From assembly GCA_041738275.1 (NCBI GenBank), contig JBGSQD010000202.1:1-5220 (forward strand): a stretch of 5,220 bases of DNA. The letters are read 5' to 3'. Both the position numbers and the translations under genes were made by a program. The notes below the pieces were generated by a model that was not told where the DNA came from, did not search any database, and saw only the letters and a list, made by a program, of their open reading frames with translations. Shown one piece after another: positions 1 through 5,220 of the stretch. Origin of the DNA: JACPFJ01 sp041738275. GTDB lineage: Bacteria > Desulfobacterota > Desulfuromonadia > Geobacterales > Pseudopelobacteraceae. Each line of letters begins with the position of its first letter. The stretch's first letter is position 1.

Positions 1-135
1 GAAGATGGCTGAACCTCCGGATTATTTTCAAGTCGTTTAATGGCATGATGTCACTTTCTCTCAGAATTAACGGGCCATTGCAGCTCATCTACTATTCAAC
101 GTTGGGACACTACTGATTTACAAATTAAAAAAAAT
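1..135. other. Left-edge intergenic or gene-tail region, no supported gene
   Basis: I see no gene that can be supported here. One plus-strand frame is open from the window edge to a TGA at 114-116 (37 codons, residues like RWLNLRIIFKSFNG), and another is open from the edge to a TAA at 38-40. Either could be the tail of an upstream gene, but both are short, lack a recognisable motif and may be chance. No tRNA, terminator hairpin or insertion sequence end was recognised. From about 115 onward the sequence becomes strongly AT-rich, which fits a promoter region for the gene starting at 220. Confidence 0.3.
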
Positions 136-164
136 ATGTCATTTGTATTTAATTAAAATATGAT
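136..164 (+). promoter_or_regulatory. Candidate sigma70 promoter for the citrate synthase-like gene pair
   Basis: ATGTCA at 136-141 (4 of 6 matches to TTGACA) is followed after 17 bases by TATGAT at 159-164 (5 of 6 matches to TATAAT). An A-rich run at 126-134 lies directly upstream of the -35 box and could act as an UP element. The spacer contains the perfect 10-base palindrome TTTAATTAAA at 148-157, which might be a binding site or simply AT-rich sequence. Transcription would begin near 171, leaving a leader of about 49 bases before the ATG at 220. This is inference from consensus matching by eye; AT-rich stretches give such matches by chance. Confidence 0.35.
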
Positions 165-219
165 CTGATATTCATCTATTACATGCAACTCGGTGCTTAT
201 GGTGGTTACAGGTGATTAA

Positions 220-1026
220 ATGAGAAATGAGAAAAAAATCGAGCAGATCCGTACCCGTATCTGGCTGGAAGAACCGGAACCGGACAACCCCTTTGCCACC
301 AAGGCTGCCTACTGCCATGGCTATGATGTCTACGGCGCTATGCTTGGCCAGGCGCGCTGGGTGGAAATGCTACATCTTCTTTTCCGGGGCGAGATGCCCA
401 CGAGCGCGCAGGCGGATCTGCTTGAAGCGGTGGCTGTGGCGCTGGCCAACCCGGGACCGCGAGATCCTTCGGTGCATGCTGCCATGTGCGGCGGCGTCGG
501 CGGATCTACTGCTGCTGCCTGCCTGATCGCTGCGTTGGGTGTCGGGGCGGGACAGCTCTCCGGAGGTCGCGAGGTGTTCCTGGCCATGGAAGGGTGGAAC
601 GCATGCGGCACAGACCTTGAAATCTGGCAGAGCCGACTTACTGCCCTCCCCGATGATACTGCCTCCATTTGGCCGACGCCGGAACACCCTCCAGGCTTTG
701 AGCCGCATGGCGTCGGTGTCACAACCCCTGTGGTGCAGACCCTTGCTATCCTTGCCGGAATGAGTACCGAATCGCATCTTCACTGGCTGGAGGCGAACCG
801 GATAAAACTTGAGACTGCCGCAGGTCATCCGCTGGCCATGAGCGGTGTGGTCGCAGCAGCTTTCTGCGACCTGTGCTTTACGCCGGAGCAGGGGGAGATG
901 CTCCACCTGTTGTTGCGACTGCCTGGCGCAGCAGCCCATGCCTTGGAACAGTGGCAGTATGGCCACAAGAAATTCCCATTCTTCACTGTTGAGTTGGAGA
1001 ACGATCCGGCCAGGGAGGAAGTATGA
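220..1026 (+). CDS. Citrate synthase/citryl-CoA lyase superfamily protein, first of a coupled pair
   Basis: A 268-residue protein of the short citrate synthase/citryl-CoA lyase fold. Family signs are the N-terminal IWLEEPEPDNPFATKAAYCHGYD segment (14-36), GQARWVEMLHLLFRGEMPT (43-61), NPGPRDPSVHAAMCGGVGGS (77-96) and a C-terminal block VVAAAFCDLCFTPEQG (210-225) that matches the region after the catalytic Asp in lyases. By eye alignment, the first catalytic His (usually HGG) is Ser114 in LSGG, and the catalytic Asp position is Ser208. A His remains at 163 in PPGFEPHG, near where the second catalytic His normally lies in PGFGH. Canonical activity is therefore doubtful. The start at 220 has AGGTGA at 210-215 as ribosome binding site. 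The stop overlaps the next start (ATGA), so the two products are probably made together. The family assignment is firm; the reaction is unknown. Confidence 0.75.
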   Translation: MRNEKKIEQIRTRIWLEEPEPDNPFATKAAYCHGYDVYGAMLGQARWVEMLHLLFRGEMPTSAQADLLEAVAVALANPGPRDPSVHAAMCGGVGGSTAAACLIAALGVGAGQLSGGREVFLAMEGWNACGTDLEIWQSRLTALPDDTASIWPTPEHPPGFEPHGVGVTTPVVQTLAILAGMSTESHLHWLEANRIKLETAAGHPLAMSGVVAAAFCDLCFTPEQGEMLHLLLRLPGAAAHALEQWQYGHKKFPFFTVELENDPAREEV

Positions 1027-1826
1027 ACGGACCTGAACTGTTGCAGGAGAACGCCGACCGTCTTAAGAGCAGCATGGGGGCCTGTTTCCCCGGCGAACGG
1101 GCGATTTTTCGCGGCCACGATCTGCACGCGGAACTGAAAGACGTAGATTGGGTAGAACTCTATGCCTTCGGCATAACAGGCCGGCGCTTCACCACGCAGC
1201 AAGTGCGCCTTCTTCACGCCGTCTGGGCTTATACCAGCTATCCTGATGCCAGAATCTGGAACAACCGGGTGGCGTCGCTGGCAGGAAGCGCACGCAGCAC
1301 CGGCACCCTTGGAATTGCAGCGGCTCTCGCCGTTTCCGAGGCTGCGATCTATGGCCGCGGAATAGATATCAGGGCCATCGACTTTGTAACTCGTACACGC
1401 AAAGCATTGGACAACGGAGCAGAGTTGACAGACTGCGTGAAGGGTGAGTTAAAAAAATACCGGGGCATCGCCGGTTATGGCCGCCCCCTGGCATCAGGTG
1501 ACGAGCGCATTGCGCCATTTATGGCACTGGCCAAAACTCTAGGCCTCGACAATGGTCCGCATGTGCGGCTGGCCTTTGCGGTTAACGAATTATTGCACGT
1601 CGGTCGTTTTAGATTAAGTATGAATTATGGAGCCATAACTGCCGCCATGTGTGCCGATCTGGGGCTATCGCCCCATGAATACTATCTGTTTGTGTTTCCC
1701 GCCTTTCTGGCCGGGATGCCCCCTTGTTATATTGAAAGCGCACAACGCCCGGAAGGGGCATTATTTCCTTTGTCGTGTGCCCATATTCAGTACGAAGGGG
1801 TAACAAAACGTCAGTGGCAACGTTGA
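1023..1826 (+). CDS. Citrate synthase-like protein, second of a coupled pair, active-site residues replaced
   Basis: A 267-residue paralogue of the preceding product; the two align through most of their length (for example DVDWVELYAFGITGRRFTT at 40-58 against QARWVEMLHLLFRGEMPT). The C-terminus, FLAGMPPCYIESAQRPEGALFPL, is like that of small citrate synthase-family proteins. By eye, the usual HGG motif reads YGRG (Tyr110), and the PGFGH motif with its downstream DPR reads AGYGRPLASGDER (150-162), so the second catalytic His is Arg154 while the downstream D-x-R is kept. The catalytic Asp before GAI is replaced (Asn201-Tyr202-Gly). All three catalytic positions are therefore changed. The ATG lies inside the previous stop (ATGA), with GGGAGG at 1013-1018 (inside the upstream gene) as ribosome binding site. 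A non-catalytic or repurposed partner subunit is a reasonable inference; the substrate is unknown. No terminator follows in the gap before tadA. Confidence 0.72.
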   Translation: MNGPELLQENADRLKSSMGACFPGERAIFRGHDLHAELKDVDWVELYAFGITGRRFTTQQVRLLHAVWAYTSYPDARIWNNRVASLAGSARSTGTLGIAAALAVSEAAIYGRGIDIRAIDFVTRTRKALDNGAELTDCVKGELKKYRGIAGYGRPLASGDERIAPFMALAKTLGLDNGPHVRLAFAVNELLHVGRFRLSMNYGAITAAMCADLGLSPHEYYLFVFPAFLAGMPPCYIESAQRPEGALFPLSCAHIQYEGVTKRQWQR

Positions 1827-1909
1827 TGATTATATGGTCCAACGCTTCAAGTAATCAGTAGGGGTGATATTCCTTTACCCGGCTTTCGCCCATATGCTAG
1901 ATTCCGATC

Positions 1910-2401
1910 ATGACCGAAAATAATCACGAATACTGGATGCGTCGTGCAATAGCCGAGGCAGTCAAGGCCGAGGCAAAGGGTGAAGTCCCGATCGGCTGTG
2001 TGGTCGTGCGGGACGGCAGGATAATCGCCCGTGGCCATAACCTGCGCGAGACCACCCAGGACCCTGCTGCCCACGCCGAGCTGATCGCCATCAGAAAAGC
2101 CGCCAGGAAACTCGGTTCCTGGCGGCTGCTTGATACCACGCTTTATGTGACTCTGGAACCCTGCACCATGTGCATGGGGGCCATCATCCTGTCACGCATC
2201 CCCAATGTCGTTTTCGGCTGCTACGACCCCAAGGGAGGCGCTGCCGGTTCGCTGTACGATCTTTCCAATGATCCCCGCCTTAACCACAGCGTCCAACTGC
2301 TGCCGAGAATCCTGGAAGCGGAATGCTCAACTCTTTTGAGCGCCTTTTTCGCCAGCCTGAGGGTTCGCAAGCGCGCCCAGCGTCTCGCTGTTCCCCTGTA
2401 A
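1910..2401 (+). CDS. tadA: tRNA-specific adenosine deaminase TadA
   Basis: A 163-residue cytidine/deoxycytidylate deaminase-family enzyme that converts adenosine-34 to inosine in the anticodon wobble position of tRNA-Arg(ACG), acting in the cytoplasm as a homodimer. The zinc and catalytic motifs are intact: DPAAHAE (51-57, His55 zinc ligand, Glu57 proton shuttle) and PCTMC (84-88, Cys85 and Cys88 zinc ligands). The N-terminal HEYWMRRAIAEA, the TLYVTLEPC segment and GAAGSLYDL (110-118) are typical of TadA rather than of other deaminases. Length fits the family (about 150-170). The start at 1910 aligns with the known HEYWM N-terminus, and an in-frame TAG at 1898-1900 bars extension. No clear ribosome binding site precedes it. 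The last 75 bases overlap the 3' end of the convergent fdhD-mobA gene. Confidence 0.95.
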   Translation: MTENNHEYWMRRAIAEAVKAEAKGEVPIGCVVVRDGRIIARGHNLRETTQDPAAHAELIAIRKAARKLGSWRLLDTTLYVTLEPCTMCMGAIILSRIPNVVFGCYDPKGGAAGSLYDLSNDPRLNHSVQLLPRILEAECSTLLSAFFASLRVRKRAQRLAVPL

Positions 2402-3751
2402 CCCCTCGAATTCCTCAGGTGTATTCACATTGCGAAAGGATTCCTCAGCAGCACTGATGGAGCTGACAGCCTCTTTCGTCACTAAATGTGTCCGGATCCG
2501 GTCCAGTACAATCAGGATGCTTTTCTCGCCTTGTTCGATGACCTGCCGGGCTGTTTCCAAGACACTCCGTTTATAGACCGTGTGGAGCGGTTCGCGCAAT
2601 CCTTCTTCATTTACCGGCACCACCGCATCGACCTCTTCGGTACAGTTGCAGAGCTGTCTGATCAGGCCGGGATTCAGGAAGGGCATGTCGCAGGCTGTAA
2701 CAAAGACCCGCTCTGTGCGGCTTGCGACCAAACCGGCATGAAGTCCGGCGATAGCACCTGTTGCGGGGTAGATGTCCGCCACCTTGCGGCAGGGGATGAA
2801 GGCATACTCCTCCGGCGTATTGGTAACGACGATGACTTCGTGAAAGAGCGCGGCCAGGGTGCGGTAGACACCTTCGATCAGCGGCGTGTCGCCCATCTTG
2901 AGCAGTGCCTTGTTCGTGCCCATGCGCCGGGAATTGCCGCCGGCCAGGATGACGCCTGTTACCCCCTCGATCTTGTTATCATTCGGGTATTCCTCGATCA
3001 ACTCAGGGTGGCTGTAGACCGTGAACTTACCGCCGCGCACATAACCCACCAGGCAGATGCCGCTCTGGTCGCAAAGCTTGACCGCCATGTCGGTGGGGGA
3101 GGTGCGCGAAGCGATCAGCCGTACCCCCAACAGGGCTGCCTTGGCAACCATCTCGGTGGAAATACGTCCCGAGGTCACCAGAATGGTTCCGGCCAGTTCG
3201 ATGCTTTTGAAGAGCGCCTCGCCGGCGATGCGATCCAGGGTGTTGTGGCGGCCCAGGTCCTCGGCGTACAACAGCAGCTTGCCTTCTCGTCCGACTGCTG
3301 CCGAGTGGATGCCGCCATGGCTGCGGTAGTTGTCGGCGTGTTTGGCCAGCTCATCCATCAGGGCGAAGATATGGTCCGGTTTGATATTATCCAGTACCAT
3401 TTGCTGATCAGAGGATTGTGAAAGAACTTCAGGCATGCTGAAGCTGATCCCGGTACCGCAACCGGAGGTCAGTACCGGTTTGAGACGCTCCGGAAGTTCT
3501 CCCTTGATCTGAACATTGGCCGTTCCGAAGTCCTCGCAGACGCTGAACATCTTGAAGTCGTCCAATGATTTGACAAAACCCTGCAGGCGCAGAAATCCGG
3601 CCACGAGATGACGCAGGTCGTGGGGCGATCCGATCAGGGTGGCGATCTCCCGGCCGTTGACGATCAACAGCAGGGGGAATTCGCTTACCACCTTTCCCGG
3701 TTGTGCTTCCAGGGCGCCGTTGTGGTAGGTGAAAAAACTGGGTTTGTTCAT
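2327..3751 (-). CDS. fdhD: FdhD-MobA fusion: formate dehydrogenase sulfurtransferase plus molybdenum cofactor guanylyltransferase
   Basis: A 474-residue two-domain protein. Residues 1 to about 255 are FdhD, which passes sulfur from a cysteine desulfurase to the bis-MGD cofactor of formate dehydrogenase. Seen motifs are TSGCGTG (95-101, Cys98 the likely sulfur carrier), GGIHSAA (146-152), EDLGRHNTLDRI (164-175), TSGRISTEM (193-201), SRTSPTDMAV (215-224) and the closing LVGYVRGGKFTVYS. The usual second Cys of CxxC is Gly101. Residues from about 264 to 450 are MobA, which joins GMP from GTP to molybdopterin: LAGGNSRRMGTNKA (269-282, nucleotide-binding loop), DIYPATGAIAGLHAGL (326-341), ACDMPFL (353-359, Asp355 metal ligand) and NVNTPEE (441-447). 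Single FdhD or MobA proteins are about 260-280 and 190-200 residues, so this is a true fusion rather than an extension. Start chosen from AAGGAG at 3758-3763, 6 bases upstream. The last 24 codons are antisense to the end of tadA. Confidence 0.93.
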   Translation of the reverse strand: MNKPSFFTYHNGALEAQPGKVVSEFPLLLIVNGREIATLIGSPHDLRHLVAGFLRLQGFVKSLDDFKMFSVCEDFGTANVQIKGELPERLKPVLTSGCGTGISFSMPEVLSQSSDQQMVLDNIKPDHIFALMDELAKHADNYRSHGGIHSAAVGREGKLLLYAEDLGRHNTLDRIAGEALFKSIELAGTILVTSGRISTEMVAKAALLGVRLIASRTSPTDMAVKLCDQSGICLVGYVRGGKFTVYSHPELIEEYPNDNKIEGVTGVILAGGNSRRMGTNKALLKMGDTPLIEGVYRTLAALFHEVIVVTNTPEEYAFIPCRKVADIYPATGAIAGLHAGLVASRTERVFVTACDMPFLNPGLIRQLCNCTEEVDAVVPVNEEGLREPLHTVYKRSVLETARQVIEQGEKSILIVLDRIRTHLVTKEAVSSISAAEESFRNVNTPEEFEGLQGNSETLGALANPQAGEKGAQKS

Positions 3752-3757
3752 ACTGGT

Positions 3758-3763
3758 CTCCTT
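3758..3763 (-). promoter_or_regulatory. Ribosome binding site of fdhD-mobA
   Basis: On the minus strand this reads AAGGAG, 6 bases before the ATG at 3749-3751. It fixes the start of the fusion gene. It lies only 8 bases past the T-tract of the terminator hairpin, so translation of fdhD-mobA begins almost immediately after that hairpin. Confidence 0.75.
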
Positions 3764-3771
3764 GACGATAC

Positions 3772-3803
3772 AAAAAACCCCGCCGGAATAATCCGACGGG
3801 GTT
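3772..3803 (-). terminator. Intrinsic terminator downstream of lysC
   Basis: Arms 3776-3787 (plus strand AACCCCGCCGGA) and 3792-3803 (TCCGACGGGGTT) form a 12-pair stem with one G-U pair around a 4-base loop. Read on the minus strand, the stem runs straight into six T at 3772-3777, two of which pair in the lower stem. This is a strong Rho-independent signature, 26 bases past the lysC stop. The other direction is followed by TTAATATTTTT on the plus strand, so weak bidirectional action is possible, but no plus-strand gene needs it. Only 20 bases separate it from the fdhD start. Confidence 0.88.
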
Positions 3804-3829
3804 AATATTTTTGCGGCTGCCGGTCTGAA

Positions 3830-4306
3830 TCAGCCTTGGAGGCCAAAGGTTTCGTGCAGCACGCGCACGGCCAGCTCGGTGTATTTTTCGTCAATGGCAA
3901 CGGCGATCTTGATCTCCGAAGTCGAAATCATCTGGATATTGATGTTGTTGGCTGCCAGGGCGGCGAACATCTGGGTGGCGACACCGGCGTGGCTGCGCAT
4001 CCCGAGACCGACGATGGATACCTTGCTGATATTTTCATCGGAAATGACCTCTTTGGCCAGAATACCCTTGGCAACCTCGTTGGTGATCAGCAGGGCCTGT
4101 TTCAGATCGGCCTTGGTCACGGTAAAGGTGAAGTCGGTCATGCCGGCCTGGCTTACGTTCTGAACGATCATGTCCACCGATATAGCGGCATCGGAGAGCG
4201 GTGTGAGGATCTTGGCAGCGATACCCGGTTTGTCGGGTACCCCCATGACGGCAATTTTGGCCTCATTCTTGTCGTATGCAACCCCTGAAACGAGAATCCC
4301 TTCCAT
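3830..4306 (-). CDS. Probable internally initiated beta subunit of aspartokinase (in frame with lysC)
   Basis: An in-frame ATG at codon 247 of lysC (4304-4306) is preceded on the minus strand by GGGAGG at 4315-4320, 8 bases upstream, a strong Shine-Dalgarno sequence in the middle of a coding region. The product would be the 158 C-terminal residues, that is both ACT domains and nothing of the kinase domain. In Corynebacterium and Bacillus aspartokinases of the alpha2beta2 type, a beta subunit is made from an internal start at the matching place, just before the (M/V)xxxLxGVAxDKxEAK segment; here it reads MEGILVSGVAYDKNEAK. The sequence and position are seen; that the start is used in this organism is inferred. 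Confidence 0.55.
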   Translation of the reverse strand: MEGILVSGVAYDKNEAKIAVMGVPDKPGIAAKILTPLSDAAISVDMIVQNVSQAGMTDFTFTVTKADLKQALLITNEVAKGILAKEVISDENISKVSIVGLGMRSHAGVATQMFAALAANNINIQMISTSEIKIAVAIDEKYTELAVRVLHETFGLQG

Positions 4307-5044
4307 ATCCTTATCCTCCCTGGTAACCATGGTACCGGTATTTTCATTGAGACTTGAGCGGACATGCACGTCCACGTTGTATTTTTTGGCAAATTCCACC
4401 GAACGAATCTGGAGGACCTTGGCTCCGAGGCTCGCCAGTTCCAGCATCTCGTCATAGGAGATCTTCTCGACCTTGCGGGCCTCTTTGCAGACGTTGGGGT
4501 CGGTGGTGTAGACGCCGTCCACATCGGTGTAAATCTCGCAGACATCAGCCTTGAGCGCTGCAGCAATGGCCACGGCTGATGTATCGGAACCACCACGTCC
4601 CAGGGTGGTGACCCGGCCGTTGGCATCCATGCCCTGGAAGCCGGCCACGATCACAATGGTTCCTTCCTTGAGATCGGCGCGGATATTCTTGTCGTCGATA
4701 CTCTCTATACGGGCTTTGGTGGCGGTGTTGTCGGTGATGATGGGAACCTGCCAGCCCTGGTAGGACTTGGCCTTGTACCCCATGGACTTCAGACACATGG
4801 ACAGAAGGCCGATGGTGACCTGCTCTCCGGTTGCCACTACCACGTCGTATTCGGGACCGTCGGGAATCTCGCTGATCTCGTTGGCGAGCGCCACCAGCTT
4901 GTTTGTTTCGCCCGACATGGCCGATACGACCACAATCACGTCATTGCCGGCATCGTAGGTCTTGATGACCCGTTTGGCGACATTCTTGATACGGTCAGTG
5001 GTGCCGACCGATGTGCCGCCATATTTCTGGACTACTAGTGCCAT
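3830..5044 (-). CDS. lysC: Aspartokinase (aspartate kinase), catalytic subunit with two ACT domains
   Basis: A 404-residue aspartate kinase, which phosphorylates L-aspartate with ATP to 4-phospho-aspartate, the first step to lysine/diaminopimelate, threonine and methionine. The amino acid kinase domain covers about 1-245: VQKYGGTSVG (5-14), VVSAMSGETN (39-48), ATGEQV (71-76), TTLGRGGSDTSAVAIAAAL (146-164), EIYTDVDGVYTTDP (170-183) and LASLGAKVLQIRSVEFAKKY (203-222). Two ACT regulatory domains follow, about 265-320 (VMGVPDKPGIAAKI, DMIVQNVSQAGMTDFTFTV) and 341-404 (KVSIVGLGMRSHAGVATQMF, NINIQMISTSEIKIAV). This is the monofunctional 400-odd residue class known from Corynebacterium, Bacillus and Pseudomonas, usually inhibited by lysine and/or threonine through the ACT domains; which effector acts here cannot be read. 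The start is supported by AAGGAG at 5053-5058, 8 bases upstream. The gene is intact and carries an internal start described separately. Confidence 0.97.
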   Translation of the reverse strand: MALVVQKYGGTSVGTTDRIKNVAKRVIKTYDAGNDVIVVVSAMSGETNKLVALANEISEIPDGPEYDVVVATGEQVTIGLLSMCLKSMGYKAKSYQGWQVPIITDNTATKARIESIDDKNIRADLKEGTIVIVAGFQGMDANGRVTTLGRGGSDTSAVAIAAALKADVCEIYTDVDGVYTTDPNVCKEARKVEKISYDEMLELASLGAKVLQIRSVEFAKKYNVDVHVRSSLNENTGTMVTREDKDMEGILVSGVAYDKNEAKIAVMGVPDKPGIAAKILTPLSDAAISVDMIVQNVSQAGMTDFTFTVTKADLKQALLITNEVAKGILAKEVISDENISKVSIVGLGMRSHAGVATQMFAALAANNINIQMISTSEIKIAVAIDEKYTELAVRVLHETFGLQG

Positions 5045-5052
5045 ACAGCTCT

Positions 5053-5058
5053 CTCCTT
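5053..5058 (-). promoter_or_regulatory. Ribosome binding site of lysC
   Basis: Minus-strand AAGGAG, 8 bases before the ATG at 5042-5044. It supports the chosen lysC start, which also matches the usual MxLxVxKYGGTSV N-terminus of the family. Confidence 0.8.
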
Positions 5059-5098
5059 CGCATATGTTGTAGCGGAAATAGTACAGGTAGAATATGGT

Positions 5099-5128
5099 TC
5101 TATATCAGATAACAGGTTCTCAGGTCAA
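5099..5128 (-). promoter_or_regulatory. Candidate sigma70 promoter of lysC
   Basis: On the minus strand TTGACC (5123-5128, 5 of 6 matches to the -35 box) is followed after 18 bases by TATAGA (5099-5104, 4 of 6 matches to the -10 box). Transcription would start near 5092, giving a leader of roughly 48 bases. The leader shows no riboswitch or attenuator that I can recognise (it is too short for a lysine riboswitch). Consensus matching by eye only; lysC might also be read from an upstream gene beyond the window. Confidence 0.45.
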
Positions 5129-5137
5129 AGAAAATAT

Positions 5138-5220
5138 AATACCAATTCCAAATCAAGGCGCTATCTTCGTTGGCTCGTCTTCGGCTCCTCAACGTACCCC
5201 TCACTCTATCTCTCTCCCAG
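5138..5220. repeat. Probable dispersed intergenic repeat, cut by the window edge
   Basis: Upstream of lysC the sequence changes from AT-rich to a non-coding GC-rich block. It contains short inverted arms CGTTG (5168-5172) and CAACG (5190-5194) around a direct repeat of GGCTC (5172-5176 and 5183-5187), then a CT-rich tract (5195-5220). The wording around CTTCGTTGGCTCG and CCTCAACGTACC resembles intergenic repeats that I recall seeing in many proteobacterial genomes, but only one copy is in view. No coding frame is evident. The call rests on recollection and structure, so it is tentative. Confidence 0.35.

Noticed and set aside
41..57. TGGCATGATGTCACTTT resembling a sigma54 promoter
   Set aside because: The -24 GG is present, but the required GC at -12 is absent at the correct 10-base spacing.
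330..966. Minus-strand open frames of 130 and 198 codons opposite the first citrate synthase-like gene
   Set aside because: They are low-complexity, Arg/Ser/Pro-rich translations typical of antisense frames, and the plus-strand product clearly belongs to a known fold.
1860..1880. Imperfect inverted repeat GGGTGA/TTTACCC upstream of tadA
   Set aside because: The arms are too short and mismatched to separate from chance. No T-tract follows, and no known operator matches.
2325..2349. Hairpin GCTCAA/TTGAGC with loop CTCTT, followed by five T on the plus strand
   Set aside because: As a plus-strand terminator it would act inside tadA, before its stop. The stem has only six pairs, and in the minus direction no T-tract follows, so it is unlikely to be a terminator for either gene.
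2486..3421. A 311-codon open frame on the plus strand
   Set aside because: It lies entirely antisense to fdhD-mobA, whose motifs are unmistakable. Its product has no recognisable family, and the frame is explained by GC-rich codon bias opposite a real gene.
3836..4288. A 150-codon open frame on the plus strand, opposite lysC
   Set aside because: Antisense shadow of the aspartokinase gene with no ribosome binding site or motif to support it.

Overview
The window reads like a chromosomal segment of a mesophilic deltaproteobacterium of the Geobacter/Pelobacter (Desulfuromonadales) type. This rests on the look of the aspartokinase and TadA proteins, the moderately high GC of the genes, strong AAGGAG ribosome binding sites and the presence of molybdenum-cofactor formate dehydrogenase maturation. 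It is a family-level impression from protein similarity, not a proven placement.

Layout. Positions 1-219 are an AT-rich leader with no gene I can support, apart from a plausible sigma70 promoter at 136-164. Two overlapping plus-strand genes follow (220-1026 and 1023-1826, ATGA overlap). They encode two diverged small citrate synthase/citryl-CoA lyase-fold proteins in which most of the usual catalytic residues appear replaced. After an 83-base gap comes tadA (1910-2401, plus), the tRNA adenosine deaminase. Its 3' end runs tail-to-tail into a minus-strand gene (2327-3751) encoding an FdhD-MobA fusion, with a 75-base coding overlap. A strong intrinsic terminator (3772-3803) separates that gene from lysC (3830-5044, minus), an aspartokinase with two ACT domains. 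lysC has a well-placed internal ribosome binding site and start that would give a separate beta subunit. Positions 5045-5220 hold the lysC ribosome binding site, a good promoter candidate and, at the right edge, what looks like part of a dispersed intergenic repeat.

How the genes work together. There is no single pathway. lysC commits aspartate to lysine, threonine, methionine and diaminopimelate synthesis. tadA makes the inosine-34 wobble base of tRNA-Arg. The FdhD-MobA fusion joins guanylylation of molybdopterin to sulfuration of the bis-MGD cofactor used by formate dehydrogenase. The citrate synthase-like pair is the least explained part: coupled translation and shared ancestry suggest a heteromeric complex, but with altered active sites its reaction, if any, cannot be read from sequence.
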